NCBI GenBank assembly: GCA_004794655.1
Contig: SMMW01000199.1
Location: 1 to 64,000 of the forward strand
Origin: Marisa cornuarietis
Taxonomy: Eukaryota; Mollusca; Gastropoda; Architaenioglossa; Ampullariidae
Length of the DNA stretch: 64,000 nt
Direction of reading: 5' to 3'
Of this stretch, positions 1-12,607 are shown piece by piece. The position numbers were made by a program, and so were the translations under genes. The notes beneath the pieces were generated by a model, which saw only the letters and a list, made by a program, of their open reading frames with translations, was not told the origin of the DNA and did not search any database. How positions within the stretch are numbered: position 1 is the first letter of the stretch; each line of letters starts with the position of its first letter.

Positions 1-216
<216 letters not shown>

Positions 217-220
217 CAAC

Positions 221-270
221 TGACTGACTGACTGACTGACTGACTGACTGACTGACTGACTGACTGACTG
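221..270. repeat. (TGAC)n microsatellite beside the copy 1 stop codon
   Basis: Perfect TGAC tetranucleotide tract just 3' of the minus-strand stop codon of fucolectin copy 1. The matching (GTCA)n tract follows the stop of copy 2 at 39494-39536, so the repeat was present before the duplication. Confidence 0.97.
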
Positions 271-292
271 TAAGCTAGTAGTGACTGCTGGT

Positions 293-680
293 CTACATCT
301 TCTTGAAGTAAACATTCCATCCGGACACTGAGAAGACAGTCGGTTGGTCTTCAAACTGGGTGTAAGCAGCGAGATCACATGTCGACTTTCGAGAGACCAA
401 GTCACGTGACGAGACCTGCTCCAAGCTGAAGGCAGAGCAGTTGTCACGTTGAATACACATGACTGCACAACTGGCAAAGCTGACGGACGGAAGTGACGTA
501 AGAACTGGGCTGCTGAACCGGACGTTGTCATGTGCCTTCCTAAACGAACCTGGAAAAGGGTTACATGTCATTTATTTCATTTTTTATTACGTATTTCTCC
601 ATGTATGTATGAACGTACGCATGTATATATTATTTTGAAACACACACACACACAAACACACACACACAAACACACACACA

Positions 681-720
<40 letters not shown>

Positions 721-2659
721 AACTACTATACACATAAATTCCGTGGGAAGAGGGCGAGATAAGAACTATTGAAGTGATTGGTACCAGGCGGCCCTGTTGA
801 TGGTTGAGTCGGTCCTTTGTTTGTCTCAAAATTCATTGTTTTTCAAACTTTTGCCTGGATCTTGACCACGTGACCAATGTCGTCAAGTATATATTTATGT
901 TCGTCTGTTAAGGCGTGTGTTCCTCCTTCACTGTGTTCACTGATGCTGCATAGCTACAGAAACTTATGTCAAATCTGTTATGTAATGTATCTCAGAAAAT
1001 AGTCCCCCTGTTTGTCTGCCCGCCTGTTTGTAAGAATATGTTTTCTTTTATGTCTTATGCACTGAACAAATCTGTAGGCAGATTATAGAACAAAGCACAG
1101 AATGGAACAGCACCACCTAATATGTTAGTAGACTTTGAGAAAGCATCTAACACTAAACACTATAAATCTTCATGATTATTCTTTGTTCTGTTCTGTGCTT
1201 TTTTGCTTCAGATGACTAAGTGTATCCTAACAGTGCGAGCGGTAGTGTGTGTGTGAGTGTGATCCGTATTTGTCAATTAAGTGGCGACCATCATCAAGTC
1301 AAATTGGTATTGCAATGTCGCTTGGCTAATAAACCAATTCTTATCTTATCTTAAATGTTGTAAAAGCACTTTACACAGATTTTCATTGGCAAATATTTTG
1401 TAAGAAAAGCAAATGAACAGCTTTAACATTGATGCTGGTATCCAACAAGAAAGAATTCTCTCGCAATTCTTATTCTTACTGGTCATGAACTGGCCTATGA
1501 AACAAAGAACAAAAGACAAGAAAAATAAATCCGCTGGACACTTTCGTCAGAACTTGAAGACTTACATGATGTTGATGACATTATTACTCCATCCAGACAA
1601 CAAGAGGATGCTTAGGAAAAGATCAACAATCTAACTAATGCTGTATCAAAAGTAGGACTTAAAACAAACATAGGCAAAACAAAACAAATGAGAGTGCCAA
1701 GTCAACAGAACCCATCACACTTGACAATAAAGAAGTGAAGCAAGTCCATAATTTTACACATCTTACAAATCTAGTAACAACGGATGGAAACACGGAAAAA
1801 GACGATGGCGGAGACCGGTAGAGAAAGAAGGACAGAAATTGACCTGGTACAACATCATTAAACTTGCTGTTGACGGACAAAAGTGAAGGTCTCTAGTGGA
1901 TGCCTTGTGTACCACCTAGTTACGATGAGGACTAACAAGTTGTGTTTTCCAATACCAATGCTCTACCTCTCATTGTAAAATATCTTCGTATTAAATATTA
2001 GTGTTAATAATATTAATATTGAGTATGTTTGTATTCCGCCTCTCTTCAAAAGCTCTTTATGTCCCATACCTGTTGAAACTTTTTCTCCGAACACACGTAT
2101 CTCGCAGATGGTCAGATGTTCATCGCCGGCCTTGAAGACACTGACATAGCGGCCTGTGAGTGGCTGTGTGCAGGCCAGTGTGTAGCCATTGATGGGGACT
2201 ATAGAAGGGTAATACACACATTGATTCCCCTCCGTCGAGGGGAAAGTTAGAGGGTCTCGCCAAGATACCCTTATTTCAAACTTCTGAAGTCTGTAACCTG
2301 AAAAATGCAGATGATTTGTCTGAACGTAAGTGGGTTTTCTTTAAATGTGATGGGTTTTATAGTATGACTTAATTAGAGAAAACAAGTTAGTGAATCTGCC
2401 GACTATTTCCACTATTGATGTGATTTGTAATGGTTGTCATCAATATTTGAGAAAAGGATGAAATTAATGAGGTTATTTAGCTTTTGCTCTGTAATATCTT
2501 TGGACGAAACTCTGTTGTGTCGTGTGGAGTCTGGACATGTTGTGGTGTAATGTGTCTGTATGCATGTATGTATGTATGTATGCATGTATGTATGTATGTG
2601 TGTATGTATGTATGTATGTATGTATGTATGTATGTACGTATGTATGTATGTATGTATAA

Positions 2660-2711
<52 letters not shown>

Positions 2712-4011
2712 GAGAGAGATGTAAGGCGTGCTGGACATGTCCTGTCACAGGAGGAACTTGTAATTATGTTATTGCGACACACTGTAAGAAAACTGTTATT
2801 GTCCTTTGATTGCTTATGATCATTTCTGTAAGAAGAACCAATGTTACTGACTCCATCCGTCAACCCTGTTGAAGACTTCCACATGGCTAATGGTGTAAAA
2901 GCCCATCAAGTCGACCTTCCACCAAGAGTCAACCAATTGGTTGGTCGTCGAGCAGTAACCATGGTAACGGTTGCCGTCCGTGTTGCCGTCCACCGCCTTG
3001 TCCGCTGTGTTGTCTGAGAAGTCCGAGCTTTGCCTCGCGGGTTTAAACAGGGCGACGTTCTCCAAGGCTGAAAAACAGAATTGTAATTATGTGTGAGAAG
3101 TATAATCTAAAGGTTGATGGCTGCAAGAGTGGGTGGCTAGCTTTGTTATTTATGAGAGCTTGACGTGTATTGTAAACAAACTTGTAAACGTGTATTCAAC
3201 ACTCTGCGGAACAGCGTCCTTCAAACGTTGAGATTCATAACCATCATGTTTCATCTGCAGTGGCCAGTAAATGTCAGCCAGTGCCTGTATTCCTGGTGTG
3301 AGGGTAAGTAGTTGTCCTTCGGCAAATCGGTTAAATCAAGGAGTCGCGTCATCCCTCCGTGGTTACATAGGGGCGTCCAGAACAGAGCAGCACTGGGGGA
3401 GTCTGGACAATGCATCATCATTACAGACAGGAAGTTTGTGTCCTTGATTTCTCTATTTGGACTCTGGGCAAAGACTTACCCTAGTTTCATAAATTCTGCC
3501 TCTGGTGGAAATAATGTTGGGGAGGGAGGAAGAAAAAGGCGGCACCGGCTTGACTACCTGCCCCGCAAAGCCCTGTAATCCTCTCAGAGAAAATCGTGAA
3601 AGCCACTTAGACTGGACTGCTGTAGACGATCATGTGGGAATGTTTGGCTCATTGTTAATGGAAGCGTTGTACAAACATTTGCCAATATTCCATAATATGT
3701 ACCCGAGTAAGACAATCCTTGTGGCGTCACTCAGCCCTCGCGACGTCGGTTGCACAACGGAAGTCAGAAAAATGTGGTTACTGAGGGTGCGACTGGTGCT
3801 AAGTGCAAAGTGCTGTTATCCACTTCCAGTGGAGAGTCAGTGATGTCACAGACCAGCCCTTCAGTCTGTGCAAAGAAAGAGATTACATGGGCGCTAGGTG
3901 TGAATGGTAGTGCCATGGTTCGTATCTCGGCTCCCACATACTTCATTCTCTGTCTCTCTCAGGGCTGACTGTGTGTGGTTTTATCCGGGTACTCTGATTT
4001 CCTTCACGCTG

Positions 4012-4067
<56 letters not shown>

Positions 4068-5517
4068 GTGGTTATAACCATGTGCGTGTTTGAAAGGTGT
4101 GTTTCAGACCTACATGAAATGATGTGTGGTTATGATCCTGGTTTATAAATGTTGACTGTAACTAACAACGAGTGTCGACGTGGTTGACAGCCGAACTTCA
4201 TTTAAACTAATGAAGTCAGTTTATTATCATTTATTACTACTTATGGAAGGTAAACAAAATCTCCTTATACAATAAGAAATCTGTGCTGGTGTACACAAAT
4301 CAACATGTTGAAATATTAATAAAGTTTTACCTGATGAATAGTTTTGTATACATGTAGGTCCTTATTGTACGCCATGTAAAGCCCATAGTGGAACCTGTGT
4401 GACACCTATGATGGTTATTATACTGTTCTTCTGAATTAGATGTCGGCGTCATCATCGTAAAGGGAGATAACAGTGGAGGATCAGACTGGCGAGGGTTAGC
4501 AAGTAGAGGAGGGAGGAAGTGTAATTCTGTGTGCCGACTGTATGGGACAGGGATGTTGATTTTTCTCAGATCTTTTTTAAAGACATGTAGTGATGCTCCT
4601 AGAGCCTCTCGGGAGTTAAACAGAGAAGATATTGTATCTCGCCTAACAAAGGTATCTACATGTTCGGACACCGAGAGCAAAGTCTAAGATACTTTGGTTC
4701 ATTTTTCTTACGTGACTCAAACCTCGCAGTTGCTTGCCTGCAATTATTCCAGAAATGTGTATATATATATATATATAGATATATCATTTGGACTGAGTTT
4801 CTACCTATATAAATCACGGAGTCTATATAACTTTCTAATTTCCACAATTAAATATTTCCAAAGCTGTGAAGGATAAGAAAGTCACGTGCACAGTGGACCT
4901 TAATACATGCAAGTCTCCAACAATATGATCCTCTGGTCATATTTACTAGTTCTGTTAAAAATCCTTTCTGCCACTTAAGTGAATAACTTATTGCTGACTG
5001 TTTGTATACTTGTTTATAAACTTTGTTTTTCAAAACAACAGTACAATTGTTGACATAATTAAGTATAATGTATCCGTTAATATGTCCAGAAATGTCGCTT
5101 TTGGTGAAATTCAAACAATTGCTTAAAAATAGTGGTCTGACAGGACAAGTTCATTTTCTCTTATTTTAAAGTGCAGATAACATCGTAGAGTAAAGAGATA
5201 AAAACAAAAAATGAAAAAAGGCTTGCACTGAAACTATAATAGAAAAGATAGAAAGTGGAAAAATAACAAGGAGAGGAAGAAAGAAGGGATGAAGAAGCAG
5301 TTAAGCATGGAAGCAGTTAAATTAAATTAATGAGTAATTTACTTTGAACAATTTTGTTGTAATGATGATATTCATTGTTAAGTAATTGAATTACCTAGAG
5401 AACAAGAAAGTATTATTGTTGACAGGAAGAAATCTGCAAAAAGCGAGAGACTGAAAGTGCCTCATGTTGATACCTACAGTAGACTTGAGGAGTAAAGAGG
5501 AAGATAAGCAGCAACAT
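293..5517 (-). CDS. Secreted fucolectin (FTP) + PAN/Apple protein, copy 1
   Basis: Four exons read on the minus strand: 5517-5478, 3067-2852, 2297-2070 and 549-293. They join to 741 nt (246 residues) with every intron in phase 1 and GT/AG at each boundary. Exon 1 encodes the hydrophobic leader MLLLIFLFTPQVY, with an in-frame TAA 9 nt upstream of its ATG. Exons 2-3 encode an FTP/F5-8-type lectin domain (ENVALFKPARQSS, SWWKVDL, FNRVDGW, ICEIRVFG). Exon 4 is a PAN-like domain with Cys in CAVMCIQRDNC and a later STCDL. By family this is a secreted lectin. However, the usual fucose motif (His, about 24 residues, RxD, 4 residues, R/K) is not at canonical spacing: Arg follows RVD after five residues and no matching His is seen. 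Sugar binding is therefore uncertain. The reading frame is intact. Confidence 0.85.
644..716. repeat. (CA)n microsatellite
   Basis: CA dinucleotide tract with periodic CAAACA interruptions, in the last intron of fucolectin copy 1. Confidence 0.95.
1410..1880 (+). mobile_element. Degenerate LINE reverse-transcriptase relic (copy 1 intron 3)
   Basis: Broken frames on the plus strand resemble the C-terminal RT part of RTE/CR1-type LINEs. There are traces of a (Q)Q-EDA-EKINNLT stretch, then KVGLKTNIGKTKQMRV, then a ...TTDGNTEKD block. Many frameshifts make it non-coding. The same relic is found at 46380-46810 (+) and, inverted, at about 38150-38620, in the corresponding intron of the other two lectin copies. 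It therefore predates the gene duplication. Confidence 0.6.
2556..2707. repeat. (GTAT)n followed by (GT)n
   Basis: Compound microsatellite in intron 2 of fucolectin copy 1: GTAT units to about 2656, then pure GT. The open frames across it on both strands are only repeat translations. Confidence 0.97.
3068..5477. other. Intron 1 of fucolectin copy 1
   Basis: There is no coding exon here. Parts match intron 1 of copy 3: 3380-3720 matches about 51890-52250, and 4600-4700 matches about 52440-52510. This supports one duplication unit. It carries a (GT)n tract at 4016-4067 that copy 3 lacks. Confidence 0.6.
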
Positions 5518-5830
5518 GTCTTCTTAGTCCCCCACACGTGTGTCCACAGTTTGTGGTCTCTGCTACTGGCGAGTGATGAGATCTCACATCAGTGCACGTG
5601 CCTGCACAGTCACCACCACCAACATCAAGATTGTGGTGCACACAAGGCAGCGACACGCACACACGTCAAGACCGTCACCGTCACACTCAGCCCTCGCCCG
5701 CCCTCACCTCCTCAAGTACTTGTATCCATCTCTCTTTCTCTCACTTTCTTTCTCCCTCCCTTTCTCCCCCACCCCCTCTCTTTCTCTCTCCCCTTTCTCT
5801 CTGTCTTCCCCGAGCGCGAGCCTGTGGATG
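5478..5830 (-). promoter_or_regulatory. Leader exon and conserved upstream block, copy 1
   Basis: About 350 bp containing the leader exon, the sequence just upstream and a pyrimidine-rich tract (plus-strand CT) is nearly unchanged in all three lectin copies (35280-35579 and 53312-53640 are the others). It contains repeated CACGTG/ACGTGT-like words. Such conservation next to the start codon suggests 5' UTR/core promoter. No TATA box or transcription start can be fixed. Confidence 0.4.
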
Positions 5831-6049
5831 GTTGGAGATATTTTTGTCCCGTTGTCTTGTTAGCCTGTGAGTCATGTCTAAACATAGTTTGTTAGTCTGC
5901 TAACTGTAGCTTTGTCTCCATCATGCCAACTCTGTGTTTCTACACCTAAGAGCAATCTCTTTGACTGGTTCATACCCGTGTATGTTGTTCATGCCCATTG
6001 TTTGTGTGCCTTTGGTAAGTTCTTACGTTTTGTGAAGCTGTAACATGGC

Positions 6050-6487
6050 TACCAGTTAAAGCTAGAATAGACTACAACCAGGTCACTCCCCCAGCTACTT
6101 TGATGAAATCTTGTCTGTCAAAACTCCTGCCCGAAACCTTCGCTCCTCATCAGACTCCAGCATTTCATCCCTCCCTCTCACAAAGACAGTCACATACGGA
6201 CAACGGATGGTCTCCCTTTGTGCTGCTCAGCAGTGGAACTCTCTACCACATCACATTCGCCACTCAGCCTCCAAGGCTGCATTCAAACCTCTCTTAAAAC
6301 ATATCTTTGTACAAAGTACAATTCCTGACTTGTACCTCATCTTTATGTTGTCCAGTGTCCCTATGTGTACCTCACTGTCTATTGGTTGTTATGTTTCTTT
6401 CTATCAAATTGTACTGCGCAGAGAGTGCCATCTATCTTATTCGTGATTCTGCGCATTATAAGTTCGCATTATTATTATTATTATTAT
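6050..6487 (+). mobile_element. 5'-truncated L2/CR1-like LINE, 3' end
   Basis: The plus-strand frame encodes the extreme C-terminus of a LINE ORF2 (SPSYFDEILSVK, RNLRSSSDSS, AAQQWNSLPHHIR). It parallels the C-terminus of the LINE at 18257-19805 (KQWNSLPLHIRH). It ends in an (ATT)n tail at 6465-6485. The element is truncated far from its 5' end, as usual for target-primed insertions. Confidence 0.8.
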
Positions 6488-6559
6488 AACATGTAGTTGT
6501 GTGTAGTATGGTGTCAGCTCTGTGTTTTATATCCAACAGCTCGCCCTTTGCCTTGACAC

Positions 6560-6985
6560 TTACATTTGTCACCTTTAGTGCAAACCTCCCTTCGACATGT
6601 TTGCATTTGTCACCTTTAATCATAACCTCCCTTCAACATGTTTGACATTTGTCACCTTTAGTCATAACCTCCCTTCAACATGTTTGACATTTGTCACCTT
6701 TAGTGCAAACCTCCCTTCGACATGTTTGACATTTGTCACCTTTAATCATAACCTCCCTTCAACATGTTTGACATTTGTCACCTTTAGTCATAACCTCCCT
6801 TCAACATGTTTGACATTTGTCACCTTTAGTGCAAACCTCCCTTCGACATGTTTGACATTTGTCACCTTTAATCATAACCTCCCTTCAACATGTTTGACAT
6901 TTGTCACCTTTAGTCATAACCTCCCTTCAACATGTTTGACATTTGTCACCTTTAATCCTAGCCTCCCTTCAACATGTTTGCACTT
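6560..6985. repeat. 42-bp minisatellite, about 10 units
   Basis: Tandem 42-bp units built around CCTTTA..CATAACCTCCC. Because 42 is divisible by three, a frame stays open with a 14-residue repeat (FVTFNHNLPSTCLT and variants), but there is no sign of a gene. Unit types SAN, NHN and SHN recur in the same order, so the array has a trimeric (126-bp) higher-order unit. Confidence 0.93.
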
Positions 6986-6989
6986 AGTT

Positions 6990-8690
6990 GGTTTTTTGGG
7001 AGGCTGGCAATGCTTTGTTAGGTTTTTGGTGTTTGTTTGTTGTTTGTGTTTTTTGTGTGGTGTTTAGTTTTTTGTTGGTTTGTTTGTGCTGAGCTCAAGA
7101 TACGTAGACAATTGTACACCTTGATCAACTAGTGTTTTACATAAAACAAGAAAATCTATCTGATGACTAAATCCCACTGTTGTGTATTATTTTCATATGT
7201 TTTGCTGTGTACTGTGGATGTACTCTGTAGCACGTATCTATGCACGTGTTTTCTCATCTGAGTCACGGATTGAGGCCTACATTGACTGAAGCAGTCGATA
7301 AACTGAATAAAGTCCCCCCTACTCCCTTTTCCCTTGGGAAAATCAACGGGTATTGTAACGGGTATTGTAGACTTCTCTATTCTTGTTCGACCTGTGCATG
7401 TCTTGACTATACCGACTGGTAAATGTTGAAGCCTAAAGAACAAGAGGTTCGCTTGTGATGTTGAACATAGAAAGTAGTTAAATTTTAATTATTTAAAGAG
7501 AGGATGCTAAATGATTAATGGCGGTAGCAGAGGGTTGAAGTGACAAGAAAATTCTGTTTTGCACTTAGGATCTTAAACTGAAAAACAGTCTGGTTTTTTA
7601 ATAATCTAAAGAAAGATTATAAAAGGTTGTTTTATGTTTGTCATACAAAATCATTTTACCGAAATGATTTTTGTCTTTTAATCATTCAGAGCTGAACTAC
7701 TTTTTCTGACAAAGAAAATATCTTAGACATGAAATTGGAGATGTGCATATTTTTCTACATAGCGGTGGTTGACACACATCAATATACCGACTACTGTAGT
7801 AGCTGCAGATGTCTGAGAAAATGTTTGCCAACGTTTTACGATCTTTAACTTTTGTGGACAATACTTTTTGTGTTTTTTGTCAAAAAGTTCCAGAGACGCC
7901 CTTCGCCCAGGTGTTTGCTACGCATTTTACATTGATTTTTATGAAACACGGTTTTGCGTGGATCTGGCAGAACAGTTGTGGGTACTCCTTCTGGAACTGT
8001 CTTTAGGTTGTTTCTACAACACAAGGGCGAGAGTCTTGTCTCCAAAGGTATGAAGTGGTGTCCACACCCCGTGTGTCAATGTACCCCGGTCATACAAGAT
8101 GGCTGAAATGATCAGATAGTCTTCCCTCATTCAGGATTTGTTCTCTTCAATTTGGTTATTACCTGGTCATTTTTTGACAAGCCAAGATTTTAAAAAGCAG
8201 CCAACAAACATTCTTGCACGAAGCTATCTCTCCATCGAGTCTATCTAGTGTGTGCTACCGCCGGTGTTATGAATAAGGGTGATAATCGTCTTCCTTTGTC
8301 AAAAATGTCATCTACATCTCATTTTCACCGCTGGTGTACTGTCTGAAACTACTTGTGCGGGAAACAAGTAAATGAGCGACTTTGTGTTAGTAGTGCTGAC
8401 CCTCCTTTAGTTTACAGCAGTAAGTGTGGAACAGCACCACAAGACCAAGCTTACCTATCAAGTACATGGAGTACTTGTAAGTGACCCACTCCCTTTTACA
8501 CAGCGATGACCCTGGAGCTTACCCTCCGCTGAGGGAGGAAAGGTGTAAGTTATGTCCCCTGCACTTCTACTTGGTAACAGGGCTACACACATGATGGCTG
8601 ACAACTCGCCTAGTTAAGGGACAGTCAGGGATATGTTGTAACAAGACTTGTGCAGATCACTTCATTTAGATAAGAACATGCACATTTAAA
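6990..8690. other. No gene seen
   Basis: Unique-looking sequence without a convincing exon. 7205-7440 is the inverted counterpart of about 34570-34790, so the segmental duplication shared by lectin copies 1 and 2 extends at least this far upstream. The remainder shows nothing I can name. Confidence 0.5.
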
Positions 8691-8705
8691 TATGCACGCG
8701 TACAC

Positions 8706-8708
8706 GTG

Positions 8709-8797
<89 letters not shown>
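8706..8797. repeat. (TA)n/(GT)n microsatellite
   Basis: Short TATA tract followed by about 70 bp of pure GT. Open frames across it are repeat artefacts. Confidence 0.97.
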
Positions 8798-9081
8798 AAC
8801 ATTATTGTCTCAATAGAGAAATTCATTACGCCTGCTTGTGTTTATACATGTATATACATGCGTGCGTGCGTGTGTACTTGGGTTCTACTATTTTCATTTC
8901 TTTGCTGAGCGCCCGTATTTTCGATTTGTGAAGCCCTGTCACTGCGGTGAGACAGAACTGGCTGCCGTGTGTTTGATCATCTTTACCCTCTACTCCCTAC
9001 TACCTTCATCTCTAATAATCACTAATCATCGTTAATTTCAAATTCATCGCTTCATCCTGCTTACTACAAATAACTGAATTG

Positions 9082-11031
9082 GACATGACAGTTGTTATGT
9101 TGTGGTTACTGAATCATTTTATAGTCTGTTTACAATATTTATACTCTAGTCTATAGTTTGACATGACAGTTGTTATGTTGTGGTTACTGAATCATGTTAT
9201 AGTCTATTCTCAATATCTATACTCTAGTCTATAGTTTGACATGACAGTTGTTATGTTGTGGTTACTGAATCATGTTATAGTCTATTTACAATATTTATAC
9301 TCTAGTCTATAGTTTGACATGACAGTTGTTATGTTGTGGTTACTGAATCATGTTATAGTCTATTCTCAATATCTATACTCTAGTCTATAGTTTGACATCA
9401 CAGTTGTTATGTTGTGGTTACTGAATCATGTTATAGTCTATTTACAATATTTATACTCTAGTCTATAGTTTGACATGACAGTTGTTATGTTGTGGTTACT
9501 GAATCATGTTATAGTCTATTCTCAATATCTATACTCTAGTCTATAGTTTGACATCACAGTTGTTATGTTGTGGTTACTGAATCATGTTATAGTCTATTCT
9601 CAATATCTATACTCTAGTCTATAGTTTGACATGACAGTTGTTATGTTGTGGTTACTGAATCATGTTATAGTCTATTCTCAATATCTATACTCTAGTCTAA
9701 AGTTTGACATGACAGTTGTTATGTTGTGGTTACTCAATCATGTTATAGTCTATTCTCAATATCTATACTCTAGTCTATAGTTTGACATGACAGTTGTTAT
9801 GTTGTAGTTACTCAATCATGTTATAGTCTATTTACAATATCTATACTCTAGTCTATAGTTTGACATGACAGTTATTATGTTGTGGTTACTCAATCATGTT
9901 ATAGTCTATTCTCAATATCTATACTCTAGTCTATAGTTTGACATCACAGTTGTTATGTTGTAGTTACTCAATCATGTTATAGTCTATTCTCAATATCTAT
10001 ACTCTAGTCTATAGTTTGACATGACAGTTATTATGTTGTGGTTACTGAATCATGTTATAGTCTATTCTCAATATCTATACTCTAGTCTATAGTTTGACAT
10101 GACAGTTGTTATGTTGTGGTTACTCAATCATGTTATAGTCTATTCTCAATATCTATACTCTAGTCTATAGTTTGACATGACAGTTGTTATGTTGTAGTTA
10201 CTCAATCATGTTATAGTCTATTCTCAATATCTATACTCTAGTCTATAGTTTGACATGACAGTTGTTATGTTGTGGTTACTGAATCATGTTATAGTCTATT
10301 CTCAATATCTATACTCTAGTCTATAGTTTGACATGACAGTTGTTATGTTGTAGTTACTCAATCATGTTATAGTCTATTCTCAATATCTATACTCTAGTCT
10401 ATAGTTTGACATGACAGTTGTTATGTTGTGGTTACTCAATCATGTTATAGTCTATTCTCAATATCTATACTCTAGTCTATAGTTTGACATGACAGTTGTT
10501 ATGTTGTGGTTACTCAATCATGTTATAGTCTATTCTCAATATCTATACTCTAGTCTATAGTTTGACATGACAGTTGTTATGTTGTGGTTACTCAATCATG
10601 TTATAGTCTATTCTCAATATCTATACTCTAGTCTATAGTTTGACATGACAGTTGTTATGTTGTGGTTACTCAATCATGTTATAGTCTATTCTCAATATCT
10701 ATACTCTAGTCTATAGTTTGACATGACAGTTGTTATGTTGTAGTTACTCAATCATGTTATAGTCTATTCTCAATATCTATACTCTAGTCTATAGTTTGAC
10801 ATGACAGTTGTTATGTTGTGGTTACTCAATCATGTTATAGTCTATTCTCAATATCTATACTCTAGTCTATAGTTTGACATGACAGTTGTTATGTTGTAGT
10901 TACTCAATCATGTTATAGTCTATTCTCAATATCTATACTCTAGTCTATAGTTTGACATGACAGTTGTTATGTTGTGGTTACTCAATCATGTTATAGTCTG
11001 TTTACAATATTTATACTCTAGTCTATAGTTT
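9082..11031. repeat. 78-bp minisatellite, about 25 units
   Basis: Tandem array with an exact 78-bp period, each unit beginning near GACATGACAGTTGTTATG. Two variant positions mark subfamilies: TTTACAATATTTATAC against TTCTCAATATCTATAC, and TACTGAATC against TACTCAATC. The subtypes strictly alternate in the first six units and then become mostly homogeneous. No coding potential. Confidence 0.97.
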
Positions 11032-12194
11032 CAACAAACTCATTTTCGTCGTCGTCATAGCGATTACACGTTTCTTGTTCTTCTGCGCATGCGTATGTGT
11101 TAAAGTCTGTGCTTGCTAAGTGTTTTTTGAAAGGTTGTCTCGAACAAAACCTGAGATCGTAAAACACGGGGTCACACGGGGTCACACGGCCACACAGATC
11201 CTCCTGAGGCGGATGACTGCTGCAAGAAGGGGGTAGATGGGTGGCGACTGTGCTGGGTACAAAGTTCCACGTAGGAGATTGCCAGCAGTTTTCTTAGGCC
11301 CACACACATCACGTGACTCACTCATTGCTGTCTGTGTTCACACCAGGCATGCAGGTTTCACAACAACAGAATGTGATACACGTGATCACGTGATCACTGA
11401 CAGAACTCGGGTGTCTTTGTGGGCTCTAACACCGCCGGTAACACCAGTAGACGGTAAATGAATCTCATGAGCTTCCTTGGGTGGTGAGAACAGACTTTTG
11501 AAGTCGTCTTTGGTACTGACTGGCTGAGGTCACAGTGCATGCTACCCGTACAACTGCAGCTTACATACGGGTGGCTCTTTTAGCCTCGGCACACAGGGTT
11601 CTATGTCTGGCCTATGAACTTAACCCTAACATAAAAATGCATCCTGTTTGCAATTTAAAAAAGAAAATATTGTGAAAACATCAAAGCGATTTGTGCCGCC
11701 CTTGACTCATTGATTAGTGTTTGATGGTATGACAGATGGTAACTAGATGGTGAGGAAAGGGGAGTGGGGTGGCCTGGTAACAAATATTATCACCTGCACA
11801 TCAAGTAATATTTAGCGGTAGTGTCTCCTACAGACAACGAGATTGTCGAGAGACTAATCTTCATGCAGCTTTGATATGAAGGAGTCAGGTTGTGTCTATT
11901 TATAGCTTCTCGCTGTTAATTACTTTTACGATAAATTAATCATTGTTACCTTGTTTACTTCTACCTTTCTTTCAATTCTTCTTCTTTGTAAAGCACTGTA
12001 ACCTTTCTTTCTTTCTTTCTCTCTCATTCTCAATGTCTCCCGCGTTTTCCTCTTCTCTAACTCTTTCTCTTTCCTCTCGCTCACCTCTTTCTTACTGCCT
12101 CTCTCTCTCTCTCTCTTTCAAACTTAATATTGCTTCCTTTCTTTATCTTACACACACTCTCTCCCTCACTTCAACTCTCTCGCATTCTCTTTCC

Positions 12195-12235
<41 letters not shown>

Positions 12236-12433
12236 ACCCTCACGCATTCGTATTCCCGTTCTCTTTCTCTTACTTCCCCTGCTCTCTCTTTCTCTCTCTC
12301 TCTCTGTCTTTTTCGTGTAACCGCGAGGCGTTAGTGACTCGTGCATGAACACTGGTCATCAAATCATTTTTCCTAACAGTGTCCTGTGTGGAGGTGACTT
12401 TCATCATTCCCAGCGAAAAACTAAAATAAAAAA
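11032..12433. other. Intergenic sequence with a CT-rich tract
   Basis: No exon is supported. 12000-12310 is a long pyrimidine tract of TTTC and (CT)n runs; its apparent ORFs are low complexity. 12320-12375 resembles a short piece found again near 63430-63490 and 32920-32940 (ending CTGGTCATCAAATCAT or similar), probably a SINE-derived fragment. Confidence 0.5.
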
Positions 12434-12548
12434 GTTGACTGCTGTCACTGTGTTGTGAATGGTGCACTAGTGTGACGTAGTACACTGTTTGGTGTTGACT
12501 GCTGTCACTGGGTTGTGAATGGTGCACTAGTGTGACGTAGTACACTGT

Positions 12549-12551
<3 letters not shown>
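12434..12551. repeat. 60-bp tandem duplication beside the LINE tail
   Basis: Two copies of a 60-bp unit (starts 12434 and 12494) differ at only a few positions. The second copy runs directly into the (GTT)n tail of the I-like LINE. Confidence 0.95.
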
Positions 12552-12600
<49 letters not shown>

Positions 12601-12607
12601 CGGTCAC

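Noticed and set aside
2412..2884. Overlapping HTHTHT / YIHTYIHT frames on both strands
   Set aside because: They translate (GT)n and (GTAT)n microsatellites; no exon context.
12000..12310. Ser/Leu-rich ORFs in the CT tract
   Set aside because: Low-complexity translation of TTTC and (CT)n.
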